The translations under genes were made by a program, and so were the position numbers. DNA of 64,000 nucleotides from Paenibacillus ihumii (lineage in GTDB: Bacteria > Bacillota > Bacilli > Paenibacillales > Paenibacillaceae): positions 434,001 to 498,000 of the forward strand of contig NZ_LN884299.1 of NCBI RefSeq assembly GCF_001403875.1, read 5' to 3'. Position 1 is the stretch's first letter, and every line of letters starts with the position of its first letter. The notes under the pieces are model-generated. The model had not been told where the DNA came from. It saw nothing but the letters and a program-made list of their open reading frames with translations, and did no database searches. Of the stretch, positions 1-7,968 are shown in pieces.

Positions 1-41
1 CGAAAATGCGGGTCATCGTCAACAACTAAAATTTTATTCAC
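1..41 (-). CDS. Response regulator, N-terminal fragment cut by window edge
   Basis: Only the first 13 codons lie in the window. A GTG start at 41-39 follows an AAAGGAGG ribosome binding site. The peptide begins VNKILVVDDDPHF, the beta1 strand and acidic pocket (DDD) that open receiver domains. The output domain is outside the window, so the family (OmpR, NarL, AraC) cannot be given. The receiver call is secure from the motif; everything beyond it is unknown. Confidence 0.75.
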   Translation of the reverse strand, partial: MNKILVVDDDPHF

Positions 42-128
42 AACGAGCCTCCTTTCTGCAGCCAACCACTTCACTAAAACAGTGTATGGGTCCAATGTAA
101 ACTGAAGTTAAACAGAATTATTCTGCAA

Positions 129-311
129 TCACATAACATACCTATTGTCTCCCACGAAGAACCCGGAGCTCGAGGGGAGCAGAAATAAAATAAGCGCAGC
201 CCAGAAATATATACTGTAAGCAACAATGTGGGGCGCTAATTTCATAACCATAATCTCAACAATCTTATATGAAAAAGTCAGTAATAATGACAATAGTAGA
301 GCAATGTACAT
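129..311 (-). CDS. Small predicted membrane protein (60 aa)
   Basis: A 60-residue hydrophobic protein with one strong N-terminal membrane segment (residues 1-20) and a second around residues 30-47. The ATG lies four bases after the stop of the upstream gene (stop 318-316) with no clear ribosome binding site, so translation would depend on coupling. I do not recognise a family. It could be a spurious ORF; the tight spacing and hydrophobic pattern favour a real gene. Confidence 0.4.
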   Translation of the reverse strand: MYIALLLSLLLTFSYKIVEIMVMKLAPHIVAYSIYFWAALILFLLPSSSGFFVGDNRYVM

Positions 312-315
312 AGCT

Positions 316-792
316 TTATGCCCGAATCGGTATTAGAATTTCTACATCTTCTTCTTCCGCATTATCTTCAAAGTAATAAATCTCTATGGGGCACGTGTTC
401 TCCAAAAACTTCTGTACATACCCTTTCTCATGCATCCATTTGAAAATCCTATCATACGCCTCACCAATCGATTTGTTGGTACAATTAATCTTTGCGTAGG
501 TTTGGGCAGGCAAAGTGAACCCTATCATGCCATCTGGAATATCCGTCAGATCACTGACTTCCAGGCAAGCAAAATATGTAGCAATGATGTCATTACACAT
601 ATACGGCGAGAGCAATACTTCCTTGTCCTTAGCATTCACAATTTCATTTCTTCTTTCAACGAACTCCAGCTGTACTTTCAGGGCGGCGTCAGGAAATCCA
701 CTGGGAAAATTAGCTGTAATGCTCTGACCGACCAACGAATATTCCCGCGTTGTTAACTCACATTTAAATTTCTCAAGTTTTTGTCTCGGCAT
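316..792 (-). CDS. GyrI-like effector-binding domain protein
   Basis: A stand-alone effector-binding (AraC E-bind / GyrI-like) domain of about 158 aa, with no DNA-binding domain attached. Family signs are the C-terminal pattern of a tryptophan-containing helix (YDRIFKWMHEKGY, about residues 113-125) followed by the IEIYY strand and a terminal acidic IPI strand. Such proteins bind small hydrophobic ligands or proteins. I chose the ATG at 792 because AAGGATG lies about nine bases upstream; an ATG at 804 overlaps that ribosome binding site. The gene follows a dispersed promoter-like module and a possible leader ORF. Confidence 0.65.
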   Translation of the reverse strand: MPRQKLEKFKCELTTREYSLVGQSITANFPSGFPDAALKVQLEFVERRNEIVNAKDKEVLLSPYMCNDIIATYFACLEVSDLTDIPDGMIGFTLPAQTYAKINCTNKSIGEAYDRIFKWMHEKGYVQKFLENTCPIEIYYFEDNAEEEDVEILIPIRA

Positions 793-800
793 ATTAAATG

Positions 801-893
801 TCATCCTTTCAATATGTTTTTTTGCCTTGCATTGCTACTGATTACTCCTAATTTTACGAACTTCGCCAATATGCTCATAGCGAGTATATTCAC
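801..893 (-). other. Possible 30-codon leader ORF ending at the next gene
   Basis: A GTG-initiated frame with upstream GGAGGGAT runs 30 codons and stops at TGA 803-801, overlapping the start region of the GyrI-like gene. The segment around LAKFVKLG is repeated, with mainly synonymous changes, upstream of a zinc-ribbon gene near 38.9 kb. That pattern hints at coding constraint, but it could also be a decayed duplicated gene end. Confidence 0.3.
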
Positions 894-982
894 GAACTTA
901 CACTTATCCCTCCATTTTCACAGCATTTTGCAACTTATTCCAGCCATCCTTTCGTCGCCATGTCCTCCAAGATCATCCATCG

Positions 983-1024
983 TTACCCAAGATTATAGTC
1001 TATTTGTAAAATAGAGGAAACGAT
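983..1024 (-). repeat. Dispersed promoter-like module, copy A
   Basis: Conserved core of a six-copy intergenic family. On the minus strand it reads TTTCCTCTATTTTACAAATA, then a TATAAT box (997-992), then CTTGGGTAA. The box is flanked by an inverted repeat CTATTT-TAC-AAATAG. It sits about 190 bases upstream of the GyrI-like gene. No good -35 hexamer is visible, so promoter function is an inference. Confidence 0.6.
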
Positions 1025-1070
1025 ATAAAATTTAAAATAGACATTCTTTCAGATAGACTCGATAATGCAT

Positions 1071-1108
1071 AAAAAAACCAAGTTCCTGATCATCAGGGCT
1101 TGGTTTTT
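1071..1108 (-). terminator. Rho-independent terminator
   Basis: The inverted repeat AAACCAAG / CTTGGTTT encloses an inner stem (CCTGAT/ATCAGG). On the minus strand it is followed by a T run, placing it downstream of the gene that ends at 1164. The hairpin and its flanks recur at 33522-33588. Confidence 0.8.
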
Positions 1109-1163
1109 GTTATTACCTTAGTAGTACCTCGGTTAATCGAAATTGCCGCATCTCATTTTGCAG

Positions 1164-1685
1164 TTAAGGTAACTCGCCTTCTGTCGCGGCAGATCCAGAT
1201 GGCTTCATCAAGCCTTGAACGGCGCCGATAAATGGCCGTATGGATTTAATCATGCCGTATCCCAACCTCACGACCGGGATAACTCGCTGAATCATGCCGA
1301 ACAGCTTCATGCCGCTGCCCAGGGCACCGCCGAGCGCTCCCGCAGTAGCGCCGGTGCCGCCTAGTCCCCCGAACAACGAGCCTAAAATCGGCAGAAAAGC
1401 TGATATTTGGGCGTCCGGCTTGCGTGTGCGGGAACGCACAGCAGGCTTGCGCGCACCGCTTCGCTTGCTGCCGGAACGATTGCCCGAGGCTCTGCGCTGC
1501 TTAGACCGGGTGCCTTGCTTACTGGATGAGGTGCTCGGCTGAGCGCCGGCGCTGGCCAGCGTTAAGCCGCTGCTGGTAACGTCGGTAATGTAGCCAACGT
1601 AGGTTTTGCCACTATGCAGTGTGATGCATACCGGCCTACCCTGTAAACGCTTGGCCCGTCCGAAGACCTCTTTGGATTGTGCCAT
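1164..1685 (-). CDS. Hypothetical basic protein with Sm-like start and Gly/Ala-rich tail
   Basis: A 173-aa protein in three parts. Residues 15-45 (VCITLHSGKTYVGYITDV) resemble the strand pattern of an Sm/LSm-type fold. Residues 47-95 form a Ser/Arg/Lys-rich low-complexity linker. Residues 95-173 are Gly/Ala-rich and hydrophobic, possibly membrane associated. The ATG at 1685 is preceded by GAGGTGAAACTTCC. The function is unknown. It lies next to a spore-protein gene, so a sporulation link is possible but unsupported by a specific motif. Confidence 0.6.
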   Translation of the reverse strand: MAQSKEVFGRAKRLQGRPVCITLHSGKTYVGYITDVTSSGLTLASAGAQPSTSSSKQGTRSKQRRASGNRSGSKRSGARKPAVRSRTRKPDAQISAFLPILGSLFGGLGGTGATAGALGGALGSGMKLFGMIQRVIPVVRLGYGMIKSIRPFIGAVQGLMKPSGSAATEGELP

Positions 1686-1876
1686 GGAAGTTTCACCTCG
1701 CTCACTGGTTATGGTTCATTGTACGCCAGGGGCGGGCTGCCTGCTTGTGCTAATACAGGATGCGTGCAGGCCCTCTTCGCTGCACCAACCTTCCATCTTA
1801 TTACATCACCTTTTCAACGAAGCTTCGGGGACCAATTGCGGCTATCCAGCCTACAGTATCCATTCGAGGTTATTCC

Positions 1877-2161
1877 TTAACGCTGATTTTTTTTCGCTAG
1901 CTGCTGCTCCGCAAGCCGAACCATTTCCCGGACCATAGAGCCGCCGATTTTACCTCCCACCTGGCCGACCGATTCCGTCGTCAGATCCCCATTTCCACCG
2001 GGCTCTAAAGGAACCCCCAACTCCTCAGCTACTTCATATTTGACATCGTCCGGCCGGTTGGGGTCCACAGTATATCCTTCGCGCCTCATCACCTCTGCTT
2101 TAAAAGCCTGCATGCCTTCTTCCGCTCCTGGCACGACATATTTCCTTCTTCTTCTTGCCAT
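1877..2161 (-). CDS. Alpha/beta-type small acid-soluble spore protein
   Basis: Small acid-soluble spore proteins of this type coat DNA in the dormant spore and protect it from UV and heat. The 94-aa protein starts with a basic MARRRRK and carries the two family signatures: a first helix near VPGAEEGMQAFKAEV with KYEVAEELGV, and a second with VGGKIGGSMVREMVRLAEQQ. A charged insert separates the two parts of the first motif, making it longer than the usual 60-70 aa. The ATG at 2161 is preferred because AGAGGTG lies nine bases upstream; a GTG at 2173 overlaps that site. Confidence 0.85.
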   Translation of the reverse strand: MARRRRKYVVPGAEEGMQAFKAEVMRREGYTVDPNRPDDVKYEVAEELGVPLEPGGNGDLTTESVGQVGGKIGGSMVREMVRLAEQQLAKKNQR

Positions 2162-2351
2162 TTCGATGGACACCTCTTATGCTTTTTCCCTAACATGCCC
2201 GGAAATCGTAACATTCATTCCGATTCACTTTAACAACTGCTGCCTTCCTCAAACTATTCATAATTTCAGTCTAAAATCAGCATCATCTATAATATACGAT
2301 AAGATTTATATTGGCTTGAATAAGACAACAGTTGATAAAGGAGTCACCGCT

Positions 2352-3380
2352 ATGTATCAATTAACACATCATCAGGCCCAAAATATTGTTGACAAAATGA
2401 TGAAGGATATCCCCTACAATATTAATATTATGGATCAAGCAGGCACGATTATCGGCAGTGGAAATAAAGAACGAATCGGCACCCTGCATCATGGTGCAGT
2501 TGAGGCCATTAAACAAAAAAAAATAGTAGAAATCACAACAGATGAGAAACTCGTAAAAAAAGGCATTAACCTGCCGATCGAATTAAATGGCTATATTGTC
2601 GGAGTTGTAGGAATCAGCGGTGAGATTGAAGAGACAAGACCTTTTGGAAATCTGGTGAAATCAGCCGTGATTTTATTAATCGAGCAAAGCATTGCCATCG
2701 AGAAAGAAAACGCTAAAAATAACTTAAAGCAACAATTCTTCAGTTTAGTTGCAGATGCAGATACCGTTTATACGAATGAACTCATTGAACAGGCATTGAC
2801 CTACGGTATTTATTTAAAGAAGCCATCCATTGTCACTTATGTAGAGTTTCCGCATGGAATTCCCGGGAATGCAGCGGTCGACCTTCCTGCCTTCAAATTG
2901 TCTAATCATTTGCTTTGCCTGATTCTTCAAGAAGCAGATCAACGGCAAAGTCTTGAAAACCAAATTCGAGAACTAAATCCTGATGCTCTCATTTCCTTTA
3001 GTGAAATGAACGACACGATCCATGAAGGCTTGAGACAGGCTAAATCCGCTTTACAGGTATTAAAGGGGGTTATTACAAACGAGAAAACGATATGCTATTC
3101 ACAATGTGCCTTTATCGCCGATATGTCGATGCTGTACAAAAACAACAGGAGATTAGAACAACTAACCCATTTGCTCGAAAACAATGATGAGCTGATCAAA
3201 ACGCTCCAAGTCTACCTCAGCTGCAACCTCAATGCCAATGAAACGGCCCGTCAGCTTATCATTCACAGAAATACATTAAACTACAGATTAAACCGGATTT
3301 ACAAAATGACCGGTAAAAATCCGCATCATATCATGGAACTCGTGGAACTGATTTTTATGCTGATCCATCGGGTTAAATAA
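2352..3380 (+). CDS. cdaR: CdaR-type sugar diacid / glycerate regulator
   Basis: A 342-aa transcription factor of the CdaR family, which in other bacteria senses glycerate or sugar diacids and controls glycerate kinase and permease genes. The N-terminal diacid-recognition domain (residues 1-135, with INIMDQAGTIIGSGNKERIG) is followed by a GGDEF-like middle part and the C-terminal PucR/CdaR HTH (NANETARQLIIHRNTLNYRL). The ATG at 2352 has AAAGGAGT upstream; a longer upstream frame runs antisense through the spore-protein gene and is not used. It converges on the glycerate kinase and permease it probably controls. Confidence 0.88.
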   Translation: MYQLTHHQAQNIVDKMMKDIPYNINIMDQAGTIIGSGNKERIGTLHHGAVEAIKQKKIVEITTDEKLVKKGINLPIELNGYIVGVVGISGEIEETRPFGNLVKSAVILLIEQSIAIEKENAKNNLKQQFFSLVADADTVYTNELIEQALTYGIYLKKPSIVTYVEFPHGIPGNAAVDLPAFKLSNHLLCLILQEADQRQSLENQIRELNPDALISFSEMNDTIHEGLRQAKSALQVLKGVITNEKTICYSQCAFIADMSMLYKNNRRLEQLTHLLENNDELIKTLQVYLSCNLNANETARQLIIHRNTLNYRLNRIYKMTGKNPHHIMELVELIFMLIHRVK

Positions 3381-3381
3381 G

Positions 3382-3412
3382 ATGGGTGCCCCATTCCGTT
3401 TTGGGACACCCT
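3382..3412. terminator. Terminator between convergent cdaR and glycerate kinase
   Basis: The inverted repeat GGGTGCCCC / GGGACACCC lies between the two stops and is followed on the plus strand by a T-rich stretch. It probably serves both genes. Confidence 0.6.
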
Positions 3413-3418
3413 GTCTAT

Positions 3419-4555
3419 TTATTTTAATAATCTAGCGATACTTTCAGATGTGCGAGCAATATTCTCTCTGCCTCTAGCCAGCAAAGAATCGAGATCCGCT
3501 GCGCCGGGCACAATTCCAAAGATCGCATCAAATCCTTCATTGTACAAAGCCTCGACATCCTGGCCTACATGTCCAGCCACGGCGATGACTTTGATGTTAC
3601 TGTTAACACTTTTGGCTGCTTGCGCAACACCGAAAGGCGCTTTACCGAATTTCGTTTGAAAATCGATGCCGCCCTCACCTGTGAAGCAGTAATCGGCATT
3701 TTGCAGAGCTTCTTTTAAATTTGTCTTTTCTACTACGATATCAATTCCTTTTTTCATGGTTGCTTTGGTGAAGGCCAGCAATCCCCCGCCAAGGCCGCCT
3801 GCTCCCCCTGCCCCTGGCACGTCTACAATATCAATTCCAAGCTGCTGTTTCACGATTTCACTGAAGTGCCTTAAGTTTTTATCCAAAACTTGCACCATTT
3901 CTGGTGTAGCGCCCTTCTGCGGGCCAAAAACAACCGACGCCCCGCGCTCTCCACACAATGGATTGGTGACATCCGATGCCACAACAATATTTATACGCTC
4001 TAGCTCGGGGAGCACATCCGTAACATCAATCCTGGCCAGATCGTTGAGATATCCCCCGCCAAGCAATAGCTCTTCCTCCTGCTTATTCAGGAACTTATAC
4101 CCCAACGCTGCAGCCATTCCCGTACCTGCGTCATTCGTAGCGCTTCCACCTATGCCCAGAATGATATCGGTTATGCCTCTCTCGATACAATCCTTTATTA
4201 ATTCACCTGTCCCGTAGGTCGTTGTAATCAGAGGATTTCTGCTTCCCTTAGGTACATGATGAATGCCGCTGGCCGATGCCATTTCAATAACCCCTGTTTT
4301 TCCGTCCCCCAGAATACCATAGTGGGCAACAACCTTTGTACCCAGAGGGCCAGTCACTTCCTTTTGGATCAATTTACCGCCTGTAGCATCTACCAAAGAC
4401 TGCACGGTACCTTCCCCGCCATCAGCCATCGGCACATGTATACATTCCGCGTCAGGAATGGCTTTTTTGATCCCTAATTCCATCGCCTCGCAAACTTCTT
4501 TTGCTGTCATGCTTTCTTTAAACGAATCAGGAGCCAGCACAAACTTTTTTGCCAT
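3419..4555 (-). CDS. Glycerate kinase (GlxK/GarK family)
   Basis: Phosphorylates D-glycerate with ATP, feeding it into lower glycolysis. The 378-aa length fits the family. The start FVLAPDSFKESMTA, the substrate loop ADGGEGT (about residues 44-50), GIGGSATNDAGTGMA and GAGGAGGLGGGL are hallmark motifs. The ATG at 4555 matches the usual family start (MAKKFVLAPDS); an ATG at 4567 would sit directly on the AAGGA sequence. It lies 11 bases after the GntP permease stop, so the two form an operon. Facing CdaR makes glycerate the likely substrate. Confidence 0.92.
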   Translation of the reverse strand: MAKKFVLAPDSFKESMTAKEVCEAMELGIKKAIPDAECIHVPMADGGEGTVQSLVDATGGKLIQKEVTGPLGTKVVAHYGILGDGKTGVIEMASASGIHHVPKGSRNPLITTTYGTGELIKDCIERGITDIILGIGGSATNDAGTGMAAALGYKFLNKQEEELLLGGGYLNDLARIDVTDVLPELERINIVVASDVTNPLCGERGASVVFGPQKGATPEMVQVLDKNLRHFSEIVKQQLGIDIVDVPGAGGAGGLGGGLLAFTKATMKKGIDIVVEKTNLKEALQNADYCFTGEGGIDFQTKFGKAPFGVAQAAKSVNSNIKVIAVAGHVGQDVEALYNEGFDAIFGIVPGAADLDSLLARGRENIARTSESIARLLK

Positions 4556-4578
4556 TGTAGGTTCCATTCCTTTCTCTC

Positions 4579-5868
4579 TTATAAAATATAACCATACAGA
4601 ATGATTGCGACGATCGTCATCGTTAAGCCGACAATACTTTCGAAGAGAACAACCTTCATTCTATCTTTCATACTCATGCTCATAGCGTTCCGCGTAACGT
4701 GGAAATAGGTGCCATGCGGCAGATGGTCTATAACGGTCGCTCCGGTATGGGTCATAACTGCTGCCGATAGAGGCGATACACCCGTATTTAAAATAGCACC
4801 TGCAAATGAACCCGTAGCCAAAATAACGCCTGTTGAAGTGGATGCCGTTGCCGCTGCCATTAACCCCCCTGCAATGGGCGCAAGATACATTCCCGAAATA
4901 CCCGAGGATTTTACGAGAGCAACAACTTCTGCAGGCAGAGTTGACGCTGTAATTAGTCCGCCAATGGCCCCCGCTCCAATAATGATTAAAATGGTGGGTG
5001 TCATTCGATTTAGCCCTGACGTACAGTATTCCATTATTTTATTGCTCTTTCCAAGCGCAATCGAACCCACTATACCGGCAAATGGTAAAATAAATAAGGA
5101 ATCTATTTTCAATTCAGCAAGGAAATCCATGCCGATCATCGACCCGACTGGGCTAATCATCAAGAGAACAACCGCGATAATCGGCGTTACCAAGGCTTTG
5201 GATAAAGGGGGAAGATTCGCGGAGCTGGCCTTTTCTAATTCTGCAGCTTCAGCATCGGTTACTTTCGTTCCCTTATACTTAATAAATGATGCGATGGCCA
5301 CTGCCACAATTAACCCGAAAATAGCTGGGACAAGCCCGCCGATCATCACCTGGTTAACGTCGAGATTGAACCCGCCTGCAGCGGCAATGGTATTTGGGTT
5401 TGGTGAAATAATGTTGCCCGCTTTACCTCCACCGGACAAGGCCACAAGCAGAGCAACCTTGGAATAACCCATTTTGTTGCCAACAGACAGTGCAATGGGC
5501 GCTACAATCAATACCGCAACCGGAATGAAGACACCCACCGCTGTAATAATCATAGTTGCTAATGCGAGCGATAGCATCGCTTTTGTTCCGCCGAGTTTAT
5601 CAACTATAAATTTAGCAATGGTCTCCGCAGCCCCAGATTCCATCATTACTCCTGCAAAAACACCTGCGGCGATAATACGAATAACTGTACCTTGAACACT
5701 TTGAGTTCCGGTAATCAAAATATTTATGACATCTGCAAAGCTGGCGCCACCGATAAACCCACCGACAATAGCGCCTAAAATCAATGCGTAAGTGGGGATC
5801 AGCCTAAATAATATTAAAATGATCGCTAGTGCAAGACCTATTAATGCGCCAATCCAGCTGATTTCCAT
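4579..5868 (-). CDS. GntP-family gluconate/glycerate permease
   Basis: An inner-membrane uptake protein of the GntP family, about 429 aa with 12 or more hydrophobic segments. Family-like motifs include SGGGKAGNIISPNPNTIAAA and TGASVSPLSAAVMTHTGATV-type stretches near the C-terminus. Because the partner kinase uses glycerate and CdaR is next door, glycerate is the best substrate guess. The ATG at 5868 follows AGGAGGA by about ten bases; the TTG at 5877 is too close to it. The upstream region holds cre-like boxes and a 16-bp palindrome. Confidence 0.88.
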   Translation of the reverse strand: MEISWIGALIGLALAIILILFRLIPTYALILGAIVGGFIGGASFADVINILITGTQSVQGTVIRIIAAGVFAGVMMESGAAETIAKFIVDKLGGTKAMLSLALATMIITAVGVFIPVAVLIVAPIALSVGNKMGYSKVALLVALSGGGKAGNIISPNPNTIAAAGGFNLDVNQVMIGGLVPAIFGLIVAVAIASFIKYKGTKVTDAEAAELEKASSANLPPLSKALVTPIIAVVLLMISPVGSMIGMDFLAELKIDSLFILPFAGIVGSIALGKSNKIMEYCTSGLNRMTPTILIIIGAGAIGGLITASTLPAEVVALVKSSGISGMYLAPIAGGLMAAATASTSTGVILATGSFAGAILNTGVSPLSAAVMTHTGATVIDHLPHGTYFHVTRNAMSMSMKDRMKVVLFESIVGLTMTIVAIILYGYIL

Positions 5869-5976
5869 TCCCTTCAAATCCTCCTAACATGATCTGGTTG
5901 TTTTACTATGAATAAAAAATAGTTGTTCTATGCGCTCGATCAGAAGTATTTGAAGCTCCTTTCTAAATTATCTTTT

Positions 5977-6002
5977 AAAGCGCTTTATTGAATACGCTTT
6001 CA
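5977..6002. promoter_or_regulatory. Two adjacent cre-like boxes upstream of gntP
   Basis: AAAGCGCTTT at 5977-5986 and TGAATACGCTTTCA at 5989-6002 each resemble the CcpA catabolite-responsive element (TGNAANCGNWNNCA); the second has one mismatch. Their position about 110-135 bases upstream of the permease start fits catabolite repression of glycerate uptake. CcpA control is an inference. Confidence 0.5.
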
Positions 6003-6051
6003 GTATATTTAAATCGCTAGCTTTTATCTATTGATTGATTCATGAATAAAA

Positions 6052-6067
6052 TTGTGCAATTGCACAA
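6052..6067. promoter_or_regulatory. Perfect 16-bp palindrome, candidate CdaR operator
   Basis: TTGTGCAATTGCACAA is a perfect palindrome about 185 bases upstream of gntP. It is the only strong dyad in the leader apart from the cre-like boxes. A site for the neighbouring CdaR is the simplest reading. The assignment rests on context only. Confidence 0.5.
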
Positions 6068-6157
6068 GTATGTATTTTAATTCATATTTCTGTAGATGTT
6101 GACCTTCATCGTTAATGCGTGAAGAAAGAGTCATCCATAATCGAGGAGGCGGTTTCA

Positions 6158-6265
6158 ATGGTAACCATGATAAAAAGTAACCATGATAAAAGGACATTTG
6201 TCTTACGATTAGCGGAAGATGAAAATTTAGAATTTATGATTACTTGTTCATCCCAAGCTAAATGA
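6158..6265 (+). CDS. Unrecognised 35-residue small protein
   Basis: An ATG lies eight bases after a strong GAGGAGG ribosome binding site and opens 35 codons ending at TGA 6263-6265. A strong terminator follows 12 bases later, so the unit has its own translation start and transcript end. The peptide is polar and slightly charged (KRTFVLRLAEDENLEF), with a single cysteine and no membrane segment. No family is recognised. The N-terminus contains a short repeat (VTMIKSNHDK), which may mark an alternative start at the second ATG. Confidence 0.55.
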   Translation: MVTMIKSNHDKRTFVLRLAEDENLEFMITCSSQAK

Positions 6266-6277
6266 AATCACACGTCA

Positions 6278-6306
6278 AAAGCCTCCTCATAAAATGAGGA
6301 GGCTTT
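6278..6306 (+). terminator. Strong terminator after the 35-aa ORF
   Basis: A perfect 13-bp stem (AAAGCCTCCTCAT / ATGAGGAGGCTTT) with a three-base loop. The arms are A/T-ended on both sides, so it could work in either direction. Confidence 0.8.
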
Positions 6307-6313
6307 GAATTCT

Positions 6314-6525
6314 TAGAAACCAGCGGCCGCATCCCCTCGAGGGTCAGGCCCTGCTCCTTGAACCCCGTAATACGGCAAAGGGTCAAGAGCTGATCCGTTG
6401 TATAATAACGATACCCGATTCTTCATCCACTCGTGCAGGCTTTAGTAAGCCGAGTTCGTCATAATGGCGGGCAATGTCTTCATCGTCACGCCGCCCAGCT
6501 TCGCGAACGCTCCAATTTTGAACAT
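6314..6525 (-). pseudogene. MerR-family regulator remnant with two frameshifts
   Basis: The minus strand from ATG 6525 begins MFKIGAFAKLGGVT, the start of a MerR HTH. Recognisable MerR sequence continues in shifted frames: RHYDELGLLKPARVDEESG, then YRYYTTDQLLTLCRI. Two single-base losses are needed to join the parts. After about 70 residues the gene is lost near 6314. An AGAGG ribosome binding site survives. It is non-functional as read. Confidence 0.7.
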
Positions 6526-6538
6526 GCAGAGACCTCTT

Positions 6539-7882
6539 TTACTTCTGACTCAACTTCCGTCTTAGATCAGCTACCTCTTCATCATCGGGCTCCTTTCCAC
6601 CGTATCTAACCCGGTAATACAGCTTGATTAACGGCTCTATGGCAGATTCGTGGGTATCCTGTCCAGGCTTCGCTCTCTGACCCTTCTTCTTATCGTCATG
6701 GAGCTGCAGATCCCGGGCTATTTCCAACGGAGTAAGCCCAGGCTTCCATTCGCTGCCTTCATGGAGTCTGGTTAAGAGTAAACGCCGATACAAAAAGCGT
6801 ACTCTCTCTTGATTGCTGCGCATATCCTCATATCGCTCCTGGCGCTTGCCGAACCGGGCAAGAGCGCCCCTCCATTGGCCCCATTTCTGCCGCTTCTCCT
6901 CCCAGGAGAAAATCGAACTCTCCTCGTCACGATAGCCCGCGCTTTCGCCGGCCCGGTCCTGCCGGCGCAGCAGCGCCAACAGGCGGTCAATACTGCGCTT
7001 CCAGATGCCTCCTGCATTTTTATACAACCAGTAAAGTGCGAATACGGCTATGGCCGCAACCACAGCGCCGCTGAGAACATAGAAAAGAAGATTCAGAATT
7101 TGCGATAACAAGCCCGGCTCTTGTACTTCATCCGGAATAAACATCATCGGTGGCTCCTGAGGTTCTTCCGGTTGCAGCGCCTCCGGTTCTCCGGATGAAC
7201 GCGTGATCCAGGCGACGATATATCTGATGATTTCCAGCAGCATATGGCCGATCCAACGCCCGACTCCCGCTGCAAACAGAACAATAAGCCCCAAAATAAT
7301 GACGATAAAAACGGTATTATGCCGGCGCAAGCCCCTCGGCAGCAGAGCTGCTGATTTATTAGCCAGCGTTGTATAGCGCAAGTATTCATAATTTGTCACG
7401 AACAGCGCGATCCCCAGGCAGGCCGCTCCCAGCCAGGTTATCAGGCCAAGCTCTCCATGCAGCAGAGCCACTCTTGAATAAGCAATTCCAGCGATAAAAT
7501 ATAGCGCAGTCCCAAACCAGTACAGCCTGGCTTCCCCTACTCGCGAGGCAGCCGTCATCCCTTGCAGCACAAACAGCGCCGCGCCAAGACCGATCAAGGA
7601 GGACAGCCCCCCTTCTCCGGTTCCTGTGAAAATAGCGGCGTACACAATGCCAATCAGGACGGCGATCCCAAGCTTTTTCCACAAGACCTTCACATAATTG
7701 TAAATAGCTGCACCGAGAAAAGAGTTAAACGGCAGGATTACCATCCAGCCTAAGGGCAAAAACCGCGGGCTCAGCAGGATAACAACAGCAAGATAGAGCG
7801 GCATCAGCACCACTAACTCGCCAAGGCAGGACAAGCATAGTTTCAATGTTCTTAATACGTAATTGTTACTGCCATTTTCCAT
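6539..7882 (-). CDS. DUF4129 membrane protein of the MoxR-DUF58 cluster
   Basis: A 447-aa protein with about six membrane segments in residues 15-215, a further one near residues 265-290, and a cytoplasmic C-terminal DUF4129 domain (RVRFLYRRLLL, GLTPLEIARDL, IEPLIKLYYRVRYGG). The usual third member of this cluster is a transglutaminase TgpA ending in the same domain; here the transglutaminase core is absent. It is probably cotranscribed with DUF58 (gap 86 bp). The role is unknown; MoxR/DUF58 systems are often linked to assembly of membrane or extracellular complexes. Confidence 0.8.
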   Translation of the reverse strand: MENGSNNYVLRTLKLCLSCLGELVVLMPLYLAVVILLSPRFLPLGWMVILPFNSFLGAAIYNYVKVLWKKLGIAVLIGIVYAAIFTGTGEGGLSSLIGLGAALFVLQGMTAASRVGEARLYWFGTALYFIAGIAYSRVALLHGELGLITWLGAACLGIALFVTNYEYLRYTTLANKSAALLPRGLRRHNTVFIVIILGLIVLFAAGVGRWIGHMLLEIIRYIVAWITRSSGEPEALQPEEPQEPPMMFIPDEVQEPGLLSQILNLLFYVLSGAVVAAIAVFALYWLYKNAGGIWKRSIDRLLALLRRQDRAGESAGYRDEESSIFSWEEKRQKWGQWRGALARFGKRQERYEDMRSNQERVRFLYRRLLLTRLHEGSEWKPGLTPLEIARDLQLHDDKKKGQRAKPGQDTHESAIEPLIKLYYRVRYGGKEPDDEEVADLRRKLSQK

Positions 7883-7968
7883 TAAAAATGCCCTCCATCG
7901 CCATCATCCTATGGCTTTTAGTGAGTGCCCTACAAAAGCATGGCTTAGCAGCTTGATTAAAACACAGA

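Noticed and set aside
2040..2351. N-terminal extension of CdaR
   Set aside because: Runs antisense through the spore-protein gene; AAAGGAGT and ATG at 2352 match the family start.
4709..5467. 252-codon plus-strand open frame
   Set aside because: Antisense shadow of the GntP permease; Pro/Ile/Thr-rich without motifs.
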